A stretch of 64,000 bases of DNA from Salvator merianae. Taxonomy: Eukaryota > Chordata > Lepidosauria > Squamata > Teiidae. Where the stretch lies: positions 40,401,192 to 40,465,191 of the forward strand of contig QVOM02000073.1 of NCBI GenBank assembly GCA_003586115.2, read 5' to 3'. Every line of letters starts with the position of its first letter. Position 1 is the first letter of the stretch. The translations under genes were made by a program, and so were the position numbers. Positions 1 to 10,770 of this stretch are shown here, one piece after another. Below the pieces are notes generated by a model. The model had not been told where the DNA came from. It saw only the letters and a list, made by a program, of their open reading frames with translations, and did no database searches.

Positions 1-2261
1 CACCCCAAAAAGTACGATCCCTCCCAAATAGTCTCTTTCCCTGTTCCCACGTCGCAAAGTAAAGCACGCTAACGATCTGGAATGGCTTGCGACTTCATTA
101 AATCCAAATACAAAGTAGTCCAGATTTTGCCGATATAGTCCAGAAAAGCTACAGAACGGCAAGATCATGTCAGGACAGCGGGAACTGAAGACAGCCTATA
201 AACTGATTAAATGCTGTGTCAGAACGCGGCCCCAGTGTTCTTGAAAACAAGCCTTTGTTATGCAGTCCAAAGATAGCAGTGACACTGTGGGAAGAAGAAC
301 AGTAGGAAGTACTGTTAGCAATTTTCCTACCTCTCTGTCACTAAAGCACTTTAATAAGACCTTATGCCTGGCTGTTTGCTGGATGAGTGCCAATCATGTA
401 GGCCCTGTGCTCTTCCAGAACACTTGTGGCATCAAAAGGGGGCATGGATGTGAAGATCTTGCACCCTTAGGGGATTTTCATGTTACCACAACAATGCCAT
501 GCAGCTCCTGATTAAGTGAACACAGTCAACACATAGTAACAGCTATAGTGGAACCCCAAAAAATCTCAAGTCTTTGGAAGGAAAAAGGGTTAAATCTTAG
601 CAGCTTGAAGAACACTTCTTTGAAGGTGGAAAAGGAGGCACCAGGCTCCAGCTGGAAGTCTCTTTTTGATCATTTGGATCAAAATATAGCTCTGAGAAAT
701 CGGAGGCTTCCAAACAGAGCCTCACCCCTTTCCTATCATTTGTGTAATCTCAGTCTGCAGGGAATTGTTGGGTTTAAGCAAGGTGCTTGTGCCAGTTGTG
801 GCTGATGAGATGAAGAAAGTGACAGCTATAAAAAGCATTACCACCAGTTTCAGAAGACGCAACTCTAATAGCAACTGGAACAGTGTTAAGAATGCAGTTC
901 TCTTCAAATCCATATGAAATTTGGTTTAAGTGTCTGTGTCAAGATGGGAAGTGTGGAGTGAGTGGCCATGCATGCCATGGTGAAACCTACAGTTCCAACC
1001 TCTGTAGCTGAAAAGGTCCCAAAAACTTACTAAATTCAAGGTAAGAGGAGTCGTTCAGAAACCTCTGTACCTTCTGCACACCCCTAGAGCATTTTGGGCC
1101 ACCGTAAGGACAATAAGGACTGAAATAAAGGCAAAAAACTTAGGAAAGGGGAGAACGCATACGCACAGTAGTGTGCTGCAGTGAGAATTCAGATCTCCTG
1201 TGTTTCGAATCCCACAGCAGCAAAACTCAAGTCCTCAGGGCACAAGTCAAATAAAACAATATAAAGAAGAAAAGTAAGAGAACTTACCAGCTGGACTTAC
1301 TAGAGGACTTTGACCCCTCTAATGATAAATAAAATGAAATAGCTCAAGGTTACAGTAGTGACAGGACCAGTGAGGAGGAATTGGTTACCAGTGTTAATAC
1401 AGCTTGAAGTAATAAGTCTAACACAGGTGAAATTGAACTAGACCTGCTGATTATTAAAAACTAAAAATCTTTCTACTTCAGGAGTGGAAAGACTCCTGCC
1501 AAAGGGAAATGACTACTATGAAAGGAGTAGTATGGAGTTCTGCCCATTTTTTTTTTTTTTTTCTGGATCAGTTCTAATCAGACTGAACCACATGAGCTGT
1601 GAACATGTTCAAATGGAAATTTGAAGGCTCAAAGAAATTCAAAGTTATTCAAATGTTTGACAAGCAGTTCTACACAGGAAACAATGCAGGAGAGAAAGAG
1701 GGGCAGTGGGGTCAAAATTCTCCAGGGTTTGGGGGACATTGAGAACAACCACTCGCAAGTCTTAGGGTGAACAGATGCAGATTTTTTAATGATTTTTTTA
1801 AAAAAATGTCACATTTGTTTCTACAAAACAGCCTCCAAACGTTGTGACAAGGCCTTCCTGTCACACACACCCCAAATTAACTGTACCTCAGAAAACCACC
1901 CTGCAAGGTAGGCCAGTAGGGTTAAAGTTTTGCAAAGTTTGAGGTAGAGCCCAAAAACTGGTGTGTGGGTTCAGGAAGGCCATCGCTGAAGTCTGCTGTT
2001 TTTGCTATAGGAAAATTTGTGGAAAGCCTGAAAAATAAGTATCCCTGCCTGCTTATTTCCCACAAGCAAGCATGAAAAATGATATAAATCACATGACCAT
2101 ACAAGGCCTTGTCAGAAAAAACTATCTTTTCTTTTGAAAAAGCACCTTTTCAGCCCAGCAGGAATCTCCCTTACCCAAACCACATCAAAAGAAAACTTGT
2201 GTAAACAAATAATGCAATTATCCTCACTGCTTCAAGCACACCTGGCACATACACTAGGTCC

Positions 2262-2264
<3 letters not shown>
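1..2264. other. Intergenic sequence, nothing recognised
   Basis: I see no gene in this stretch. The open frames are short, lack family resemblance and are what chance would give. There is a T-run near 1548-1562. No repeat family could be named with confidence, although old decayed repeats are likely in a genome of this kind. Confidence 0.5.

Positions 2265-2294
<30 letters not shown>
2265..2294. repeat. (GA)n microsatellite
   Basis: An uninterrupted GA dinucleotide run of about 15 units. A (CA)n run lies about 160 bp downstream and a pentanucleotide array starts near 2574, so this is a small cluster of simple repeats. Confidence 0.95.
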
Positions 2295-2296
<2 letters not shown>

Positions 2297-2456
2297 CTTT
2301 TCAGCCCAATGGGAACATCTCCTGCTCTGACCAGGGCAATCCTTCCCCCACAAAATTTTAAAAATATATACAACTATCCTTGCTGCCACAAGACCACTAG
2401 CACTGACACACTGAAAATACCAAGTACACAAAATCAAGAGCTGGAACCAAGAATTT

Positions 2457-2480
2457 TACACACACACACACACACACACA
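2457..2480. repeat. (CA)n microsatellite
   Basis: A perfect ACAC run of about 12 units, lying between the GA run and the GAAGA array. Confidence 0.95.
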
Positions 2481-2573
2481 AAGTTCCCTAAACCCAACAA
2501 GCAAAATAAACAAAGAGCAGCAGCCAAAATAAGCAGCTAGCAGAAGCAAGGGAGAGCAGGGCAGAGTAGAGGA

Positions 2574-2662
2574 AAGAGAGAAGAGAAGAGAAGAGAAGAG
2601 AAGAGAAGAGAAGAGAAGAGAAGAGAAGAGAAGAGAAGAGAAGAGAAGACCCTAACCCTAAA
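2574..2662. repeat. (AAGAG)n pentanucleotide array with a two-copy telomere-like tail
   Basis: About 15 nearly perfect copies of a 5-bp purine unit (AAGAG in any rotation) run to 2649. They pass directly into CCCTAACCCTAAA at 2650-2662, which is two telomere-type hexamers. The purine/pyrimidine asymmetry creates long Leu/Ser open frames on the minus strand that are not genes. The same unit in the opposite orientation forms an array at 58685-58758. Confidence 0.95.
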
Positions 2663-3914
2663 CTAAGCCCCCACCCCACTTCCCTGCTAACCAAATCACT
2701 AAACCAAAAACCAGCAGGAATGGAAGAGAAAGAGAACAAACAGAGAGATTAGAGAAAAGTCAAGCAGAAAGAGCAGCCAGAGAATCACACACTAAAGCAG
2801 AAAACCCAGCCAGCAATCACCTCACAAACTTCAGCAGTTTAACACATCAGAGCTATTTCTCAGATCAGTCCACAGTAGTATTACACTGCTCTCATATTAT
2901 CTAAAATGTTTTGGGATCTTCCCCCATTTGTTGGCATTGCTGTTCAGCATCAGGGATTTATTTTCCTATGTAGCGGACGTGTCCAATAATTCAGAAATTT
3001 TGGACAGAAGTAAACAGGGAACTCAGTGCAATTTATCATAACAATATTAAGATCAAACTGATTTTAGGATTATTGCATATACCCAGAGATGTTAACAGCA
3101 AACCTAGTTCCAGGAAACTTCTGGCTTATGCAGCAAAAAGTTGCAAGAATTAAAAATACATTATTTCTTTAAAAATGGCATTCCAGTTTATGGGTACCAG
3201 CATTCAATGTATTTATCACTTGTCAACACTGTTTTGTGATGGGACAACCTACTCATCACCATTTCTGGAAGTGTGGAAACTGCTAAATTACTTTCCAGCA
3301 ATGCATAATGATTCACTCCCGATGTATAATTTAAGTACTCAAGTTAAATTGAAATAATATTGAAACAATACCAACTGCAGTTAAATATTTGTTTAGATGT
3401 TACAATTAATGTTAAATAAAGTTTTGGAAATGGAAAAAAAGATGGGAAGTGTTGATTAAAAATGGAGTGTAACTGCTCTTCATCCTATTCCTCACTCTGT
3501 ATGCTGTGGGGCTTCTTCAGCTGCTACAGCTTATGTAAGACACGCATTAATCACAACCAAAAATAAGTTATGAGTTTTGTGTTGGTGGGTCTATGGTTCA
3601 AAATGAAGCAGCTAGTCATCATGTTCTACTCCACTAATTAATAGACTGTGGTGATTAAGTACTAAAAGCAATGAATTAACCAAGGCAAGGCTACAGTGAT
3701 AATTAATTAGAGTTAATTTGTTTTGAACTCCAATGCATCTTATCTGGAGTTACTCAGACAGTCTATAAAACAGAGGTTTTGCAGTGAAGGTAGAGATTAG
3801 ATTCAGGGTCTCCATTCCTAAACCCCACACATTCATAAAAATGAGTATAAAGTTTACATACATTCTTCTGATGTAAGTTGACTTGGTGTCATGCTTATGC
3901 ATAGAAATTGAAAG
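2663..3914. other. Intergenic sequence, nothing recognised
   Basis: AT-rich single-copy-looking DNA. No coding pattern, RNA gene or repeat boundary was found. Confidence 0.45.
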
Positions 3915-4216
3915 TAGAGATGTGCTGAATCAGTTCATTTTTGAACCAGTTTGATTTAAACCAGTTGGTTCAAGTTTGAACCAAACTAATCTCCTTGGTT
4001 TGGGGAAGCATTTTGAATTCAAACAGAACTAAGGAGTTCATTCAAAGTGGCTGAATCACCCAGTTCAAATCCAACTGATTTGAGTCCATTAATGTTTTAT
4101 CCTTTTAAAGGGCTTTGTAAGCCTCTTTGATGCTCATTTTTGGGCAACAAACAGGCTTGAACCATTTTCAGATTCAAATCTAACTGGTTAGATTTTTAGG
4201 TTCACGCCCATCTCTG
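3915..4216. mobile_element. hAT-like non-autonomous DNA element (AGAGATG terminal repeats)
   Basis: The left end reads TAGAGATGTGCTGAA. The right end, reverse-complemented, reads CAGAGATGGGCGTGAA, so the two ends form an imperfect terminal inverted repeat. The 300-bp interior is full of degenerate GGTTCAAA/TTTGAACC motifs and has no ORF. No clear 8-bp duplication survives at the flanks. A second element with the same AGAGATGTGC ends lies at 46122-46473. Assignment to hAT rests on the type of ends, so it is inferred. Confidence 0.55.
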
Positions 4217-4340
4217 AGAAGGTGAACCTTCAAGTCCTTTCCCTTAGGTCAGACAGCAAAATGTCTTAGGCCAGGCCTGAAAAGGACTTGTGAATATTAG
4301 CTAAATTGCAAATCATATTGGAATGAGAGATAAATACAAA

Positions 4341-4722
4341 GTGTCTTTTCACACTTTCCACCTTAGAGCAGGATAATTATCCCATTCTAAGGTGGAATAG
4401 ACTATGGGGCCCATAAACCTACCTGAAGTTGGTTTCCATGGCGACTGGGAGGCCCGCAAACTGTGCAGGCACAATGTCAATCGTGTGATCATGCATATGC
4501 AATAGGCACATCACACGGAAGACGGCCGCCACTGCAGTGAAGGTAAGTGTGAATGGAACCTTACCTGAAATTCACTTTGAGCTACTATTTTGTGCACCAG
4601 TGGTATCCACGATCAGAAGCAGATGAAGACCGCTCCAGGTCACTCAGGCTGTCTTCCAGTGTGAACGCACTCGGCTAGCAAGCATACTTGATGCTTGCTA
4701 GGCTGAAGTGCAAACAGGCCCC
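4341..4722. mobile_element. Diverged palindromic DNA element, non-autonomous
   Basis: The left end (GTGTCTTTTCACACTTTCC) and the reverse-complemented right end (GGGGCCTGTTTGCACTTC) match imperfectly over about 30 bp, including a shared CCTTAGAGC / CCTAGCAAGC portion further in. The interior holds further small palindromes, for example around CTTGATGCTTGCTAGG. It fits the same general class as the 3-bp-duplication elements described at 50360-50993, but I see no duplication here. Confidence 0.4.
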
Positions 4723-6285
4723 ATCATGATGGATCTGACATGAGTTTGACATTTGCTCTTGAGCAGACATTTTAAACACCTACTATATGCCTAGAAAGGG
4801 GGAGGGCAAAATCAGAGATTTAGGTAAAAAGAGGAGTTAGCTAGGGAAAGAGCAACTAAAACTAACATTTCCCTACATCTCTGCCTTTGCCCTCCCCCCT
4901 TTCATTTCTCCAACTTTACTCTGTGGCATGGTTTCTTCTCTACCTTATATCATATTTCCTTTCTTTTCTGCGGTCCATTCTAGGACTCTTCACTCTAATC
5001 CTGCCCCAATACTTCTTTCCACCTTTCTACTCTGTTTTCCCCACACACTTGTTTTTCTTCCACTCCAGGCATATTTGAGCTATTTAAAATGCCTGCTTAA
5101 GAGGGAATGTCAAGTCCATGTTAGATCCATCATGCCTGTATTCATCTCTTCTTCCAGCATGATTTGCAATTTAGCTAATAAGCATTTAGTGTGCTCTCTA
5201 AATCACCCCAGCTCTCCAATTTTTCACACCAGCTCCCTCAGTCACATGGCACATGCTGATTGCCTTCCTACAGACCTCTGAAGGGCACGGTATCACAAAT
5301 GATTGGTACCCTCCACAAAGGGAAAAAATGAGGCAACGTCCTCTAGCTTCCCCCAGGTACAGTCTCTGTAAATCCACATCTTAAAAAAAGAAAAACCTCC
5401 ATTGGAAGGAGAAATACACTTGGAACGCTGGAAAAAGCACTCCGCAAAAAAATCTGAATTCATTTGAAAATATTGCACATGTGACACAAAATCTCATTTT
5501 GGTGTGATTTAGCTGCAGCTGAATCTGATTTGATGTGCAGTAAAAACTGTGTGTATTTCCTCCTCAAGGAAATACAGAAATGGGATTTCTGGCATGAGGG
5601 GACCAATTTTGTTGGGCTTATAAGGGGTAATAGTGGTCTGATCACAAGCTTTGCTTCCATCTGCCCAAATAATTTAGCTGTGCACGCTGCCCCAGTAACT
5701 CAGGCTGTGTGCACAGGGGTGGGCAGGAAATGGATAGAGCAGGGAGCTGACTCAAGCATGGGTTATCTGAACTGATAGGCCATTTATATGGCTACTATCT
5801 GAATCATCATGGTGGGGTGCTGGAGCCTTCACTTTATGGCTGATTTTAGCTAGCCATACCAGACAGGAACAGGCACCCGTCCCTTATCTGAGTCATTGTA
5901 GTTGAATGGCCTCTGAAAGCAGAATCAAAAGCACAGGACCCCATCAGAATGGGAAATCCCACTCTGAAGTCAGTTCAGCCAGTTTGGGACCATGGGAAAT
6001 TTAAAATCCCTGCTTTCCTTCATTCCAGTCCCAATCTATCAGCCAAACGAGCTGTAAAAGTCAAAGATTAATCAATATTTTTCTGAAGCAAAAATGATTT
6101 GTTATTAAAAAGATGAAGTGTTTGGAAGTTAAACATTCTCATATTTTGAAAAGCTTCATTATACTTTCTATGGATTTATTATTTTTATCATTGGCTTTGT
6201 CATCAATGCCACTAGTTTGATTGTGCAAAGTAGTCTCATGGTCCACAAATTGTTGCTTTTGTGTTCTGGTCCTAACAAGTTGGGG
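4723..6285. other. Intergenic sequence, nothing recognised
   Basis: A pyrimidine-rich stretch occurs at about 4870-5060 and yields hydrophobic-looking spurious open frames. No gene, RNA or repeat boundary could be supported. Confidence 0.4.
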
Positions 6286-6440
6286 ATGCACCCTGAGGAT
6301 TACTTGGATGCATCCATGCAGTTCTTTTGGCAGAAGCAGAAATGGCTTGCCACTACCTTCTTCTGGGGAAGAGTTGGGGATTGAGCCTAATAGCTTTTGT
6401 TTTCCAAGCAGTTTCCTCTACCACTGAGCTATGGCTGCTC
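6286..6440 (-). mobile_element. Sauria-type tRNA-derived SINE fragment
   Basis: On the minus strand this reads as a tRNA-derived head with box A-like GCTCAGTGGTAGAGG, followed by box B-like GGCTCAATCCCC. A SINE body with a GGCAAGCCATTTCTGC-like stretch comes next. It resembles the copies at 23390-23580 and 42550-42680. It is a pseudogene-like repeat, not a tRNA gene. Confidence 0.7.
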
Positions 6441-7026
6441 CCAGCCCAAACTTAGTACAGCTCAATTTGCAGATCCTTATTGTGTGATTAGTCTAATGTT
6501 TGCTAGGGGCTGCAACAGCAGAGTGAGGCCACAGTACAGTGACTCCTCATGTCACAAAATGCTTCTTTGCTGTTTGTCTTGGCATTCTGGTTAGCTACAT
6601 CTGTGCTCAAAATCATAAAATGTGTCTGTTTGTGCTTCCAGCCAAAGACTGGTTAATAGATCACAATATCTTAAGTAGGTCTCTCAGGGACAGGCAGTAA
6701 TTCATCAAGGGCTACCAGTGCCAATTGTTTCATATCTGTGGCAAAATAAAGACTTATCCTTACCATAACTGCCCTTCTTTTAAATTAGGCTGCTGAAGTG
6801 CTGATGTCATAAAAAAAGAAATAAGCTTGAAAGAAAACTAGCCATTGCATTTTCCTGGGGAAAAATAATCAGCAATTGCAGCAATGAGAACAAATTTCCA
6901 TGCTGAGCCTCTCCTCAGAGGTGCCCTGTCTGCACCTTACTATTATATGTGCATCTCATACACTGTTTTCAAAACCACCACATTGTTAGTATGGTTGCCA
7001 TTAATGGATCTTAGGTTTCTAGTGTA

Positions 7027-7500
7027 GAACATAAGAACATAAGAGGACCCTTGCTGGATCAGGCCACGGCATCCTGTTTCACACAGTGGCCCACCAACTG
7101 CTTCTGGGCATTCTCAAGCAGAATGAAAAGGCAAAACCTTCACCTGCTCTTGACTCCTTACAAATGGGTTTTACAGGCATCATTCTTCTCTTTCCAACCT
7201 GGACGCAGCACCTAGGCTGGATGCCTATCCGTTCTACTAGCCATTGATGCATCTGAGCTAAATGAATTTGTCCAATCTATTCTTAAAGCTATCCAGGCTG
7301 ATTGCTTTCACCACCTCTTCCAGTACTGAATACCATAGACTGATGACCCTCTGGTTGAAAAATTACCTCCCCTTGTCGGCCTTAACTCTTCTGCCCATCA
7401 GCTTCATATAGTGCTCCCTGGTCCTAGAGTTGTGTGATAGAGAAAAAATTTCTGCTCTATCCACCTTTTCCATACTGTGCATTGTTTTATATAGTATGGA
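7027..7500 (-). mobile_element. CR1 LINE, 3' terminal fragment
   Basis: The stretch starts with tandem ATAAGAACATAAGA at 7029. This is the reverse complement of the short 3' tail repeat of amniote CR1. It continues with the 3' UTR signature (GATCAGGCCA..., CCACCAACTGCTTCTGGGCA) and then with decayed 3' ORF2 sequence. It is 5'-truncated, as is usual for CR1. The same tail recurs at 10147, 17227, 31990 and 42010. Confidence 0.85.
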
Positions 7501-7571
7501 CTTTTGTCCAGGATCCCTTGATAAAGAAAGAACTCTAACAGTGGATCACAGACTATAATGCTAAGCCTGGG

Positions 7572-8099
7572 TGTGACGGGTTCAGGTTTTTTTGATAAAT
7601 GTGATGCAGATTTGCTCAGACGGAAGGAAACACTGCAGCCAGTTTTCTTTCTTTGCGAAAAGTTTGTATTTACAAAAGTAAGGTGTGAAACTACCCACTA
7701 AAGCTATTTACAACTATTTACAGCTATCCACTGCTTTCCCACCAGGTCTCTCTTCTTCGCCTTTTTTCTGTGAATAGCAGCCGTTCTTTCTTTGGCTCAC
7801 TCCTTCACAGTCTTTTCTCTCTCTCCAGTCTTTTGGTTGCTGCTCCAAGTCTCTTTCCACTCCACTCTGGTCTCTGGCACTCACTTCTCCATCCATTCAC
7901 CATCTCCCAAGCCTCCGTCTCTCGCTCTCCTCCCAAACGTAGCGCTCCAGTCCTCCGTCTCTCACTCGCCTTCTCTCTCTTTCCTCTCCCCTCTCTATTC
8001 CTATCCATCCCTCATTTATATCCCTCTCCTTCTGATATTACAGCATATTGCATCAGCCAGCTTAAAACCCCTTAAAGATACATCACCCAAACCATCACA
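7572..8099 (-). mobile_element. Solo LTR with 5-bp target duplication
   Basis: The element starts TGTGACGGGTT and ends AACCATCACA, a TG...CA structure with an inverted TGTGAYGG terminus. It is flanked on both sides by CTGGG (7567-7571 and 8100-8104), a perfect 5-bp duplication. On the minus strand a TATAAA within GGGATATAAATGAGG lies about 70-80 bp from the start, which sets the orientation and marks the promoter region. The interior is pyrimidine-rich on the + strand and gives spurious Ser/Leu frames. No internal retroviral genes are adjacent, so it is a solo LTR. Its ERV or gypsy family was not determined. Confidence 0.85.
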
Positions 8100-8169
8100 C
8101 TGGGCATCTTCTAGTTGAGTGAGGATCAATAGAGATGTAGCTACTTTTACTGACCAGGGAATCCAAATA

Positions 8170-8730
8170 AGCCTAGGCACCATCCTCAGTAAGTGAACTG
8201 ATAGCTTTGGGAGCTTTTACATCCATGAAACTGAAAACTAATGAGGACTTTCCCTGGCAGTGAGTTGTTCTGAGTCTCTGGCCCTTGCAGAAATGGACAG
8301 TTTGGCTTCTAAGTTGGATCCAAATGGTAGGGGAAGCTCTCTGGCTGTTTTTATATGACACATATATAGAAACCATGCCGATTTGGTCTCGGGCTGGATC
8401 AGTGAGACCAAGTTCAGAAGGGTGCCAGGTGGCCTGCCCAAGGGTCATCGAAATTACAGCAGTCTGGTCCAGCCCAACCACAGAGGTAAGAAACTAAAGT
8501 TTTAGCCAGGCTGTTAGAAAGCACTCAGAAGCAGGGCTCTTCCACAGCCACCTCTGAAAGCTTGGCAAAATGGCACTGGGCTAACCGAACCAGACACTTG
8601 CTGCCACCTGCCCAAGAGCAGCTGCTCTGGTCCACCACTGAAGAGACCCCTTTAAAGCAGACTCCCATTGGAGCAGACTCTAGCACCATTTTCATACCAT
8701 AGGCTGCTCCAATGCTCCATGCCATGCAGA
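8170..8730. repeat. Unnamed dispersed repeat, copy 1
   Basis: The segment around 8655-8705 (AGACTCCCATTGGAGCAGAC, then AGCACCATTTTCATACC) matches, with scattered changes, 43440-43490 in SFXN1 intron 3. The preceding 400 bp share a similar style of CCCAGCCC and CTGGTCCA blocks. I could not define the ends or the class. It is likely a non-autonomous DNA element. No ORF is credible. Confidence 0.45.
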
Positions 8731-9780
8731 TGTGGCATTCCAAGGTAGGCACACACACCCAGTCAGCTGGTCTACTATGCAGACGAGGTTTTCCTCATAG
8801 GTTGCTGGCCTGGATCAGCAGCTCAGTGCAGATGCAGCCTCTGAGTACCAGAGAAATTCCCCACTCTTGAGCCTCCAGCTCAATAGAAAGCTCATGCTGC
8901 CCAAATCACACAGGAACTTCAAGATTAGTTATTTAAAAGGATCTCCTTTCTTCTTTGTTTTCCCTGAAACCCTTTCTAAGTAGCTGCCTACCTACACATC
9001 TCCCACCACAAGATCTGAATGCTTTTCATCTGTTAAGAATAACTGAGATTGCGGAACTGGTTTACAATTTCCCCCCCTTCTTTTGCTTCTGACTTCTCCC
9101 TTATTATTGGAATACTTCTCTTGATTGTTTAAACATATAACTTTCTCTTGTTTTCTTTACTGACTAAGAAATTTAGTTATCCATTGACTAAATAGCTTCC
9201 TATCTGTGCAGTTTTAAAAAAAAATGTTTTTTTTCCATATCGCTGGTGTCATTTTGTCCCCATAACTTCAACCTTACTCTGCTAATTGTAAGTGAGAATG
9301 AGATTTTTACACACAATAAAGCTTCAGTCTGGAAACACGTAATTCCTTCCTACCATGCACTGTTCCTCAAAATAAGCTTAGCTTGCAAAGCAATTCTATT
9401 TAAAAGTCTCAGGTTTATACTACCCAATGTACTTCATGTACATTGTCCAAGAAACACCCACTTCACAAGTTGCATGGAGGAGCCAATAATCCAATGTTGA
9501 GCTACCAATTTCTGCCCAGTGAATTTGTCATGGGTTTGGGCTGGCAAACATCACTAAACTCAGTTTCCTCTACTGTATGTAATTATAGTGTCAAAAAAAG
9601 GGTGTGAATGGCAGTTCTGGGGGCAAATCAATGAATGATCTTTATTATGGTCTTTAAGCCAGAGGTGGGGAGGGAAGTACTGAATTAGTGCGTGGATAGG
9701 TTAAGCTAATTTTTAAAAGGACATCTACAAGGATAGAAATAAAAGAACAGTCAAGTTGCACATAGTGCCTCCTTACCTAA

Positions 9781-10006
9781 GGCTGTGATCACACACTATT
9801 TTAAAAAAAGCATCTCTGAGGTATCACAGAGACAGCTTAGAAATGGTTGGCAGGTGAGATTGTTCACAGGCCACTCTGTCCTCCCCCCTCACAGTAATAT
9901 TCTAAGCTACACAAGGTGGATTAAGGATGGGATGAGAACAAAGGCTCAAACACTACTGCCTCTGAAGTGCTTCTGAGCTGCTTTTTGGATATGTGTGAAC
10001 ACAGCT
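9781..10006. mobile_element. MITE with TAA 3-bp duplication
   Basis: The left end GGCTGTGATCACACAC pairs with the right end, whose reverse complement is AGCTGTGTTCACACAT. The pairing continues into TTTTAAAAAAAGC / CCAAAAAGC. TAA flanks both sides (9778-9780 and 10007-10009). The element is 226 bp and has no ORF. The 3-bp W-rich duplication is what PIF/Harbinger-type transposases make, so that superfamily is the inferred source. Confidence 0.7.
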
Positions 10007-10025
10007 TAAGACATGGAGGGCAGGC

Positions 10026-10146
10026 ATTAACAGTGGCTACTACAGTTGATGCTTAGGTTCTGCCTCCAGGTTAAAGAGGCAGGTAGGATGCTTCTGAAAG
10101 CCATTTGCAGGGGGTTGAGATCAGGTGAAGGTATTACTTTTATCTT
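10026..10146 (+). mobile_element. CR1 LINE 3' region, left piece of an interrupted copy
   Basis: A plus-strand CR1 3' segment containing TTCTGCCTCCAGGTT and GCCATTTGCAGGG. It resembles 31800-31890 and 40780-40860. It stops at 10146 where a minus-strand CR1 begins, and the same copy resumes at about 10661, so it was split by a later insertion. Confidence 0.7.
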
Positions 10147-10660
10147 CTAAAACATAAGACCATAAGAGGAGCCCTGCTGAATCGGGCTACTGCCCATCGA
10201 GTACAGCATCCTGTCTCACACAGTGCCCACCAATTGCTTCTGGGCATTCTTAAGCAGAAGACAAAGACAAAACCTTTACATTTAGAGGAATCCTGTGTCT
10301 CTCCAACCTGGAGAAACTACTTAGGCATCAATTCTAGTTGCCATTGATATAGCTGTCCTCCATGTATTTGTCTCACCCTTTGTTAAAGCTATCCAGGCTG
10401 TCACCAAATCTTCAGGTAGCAAATTCCATAGACCAATGATCTTCTGAATGAAAAAATACTTTCCCTTGTTGGTTCTAACTCCCCCACCCATCATCTTCAT
10501 AGTGTTGTGTGATATAGAGTAGATTTTTTTTCTATCCATCTATTCCACAGCATACATGATTTTATATACTTCAATCAGTTCACCTCTTAAATGCCAACTT
10601 TCAAGGCTGAAGAGGCCTAGATGTTGCAGCCTGATTTCATAAGGGAGGTGTTCCAACCCC
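10147..10660 (-). mobile_element. CR1 LINE 3' fragment inserted into another CR1
   Basis: It starts at the tail repeat (ACATAAGACCATAAG), runs through the CR1 3' UTR signature and extends into decayed ORF2 sequence (the 10321-10539 minus-strand frame retains an RSIYHNTMKMMG-like segment). It lies between two collinear plus-strand CR1 pieces and so is the younger insertion. Confidence 0.75.
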
Positions 10661-10770
10661 CTGAAAATGCCTAGAAGCAATTGTTAAACCACTGTGTGAA
10701 AATGCTGAACTAGATGGGCTGTGGCTTAATCCAGTGAGGTTCCTCTTGTGTTCTTATGTTGTTCTATAAT
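10661..10770 (+). mobile_element. CR1 LINE 3' end, right piece of the interrupted copy
   Basis: This reads ATGCCTAGAAGCAATTG, then GAACTAGATGGGCTGTGGC, and ends at TTCTTATGTTGTTCT, the CR1 3' terminus. In an intact CR1 it would directly follow the sequence ending at 10146. Confidence 0.75.

Noticed and set aside
2650..2662. Interstitial telomere or chromosome end
   Set aside because: Only two CCCTAA units are present, with single-copy DNA on the far side.
2488..2739. Minus-strand frame with LLFSS repeats
   Set aside because: Translation of the (AAGAG)n microsatellite.
7770..8118. Ser/Leu/Pro-rich 101-108 residue frames
   Set aside because: They come from the pyrimidine-rich interior of a solo LTR on its non-coding strand.
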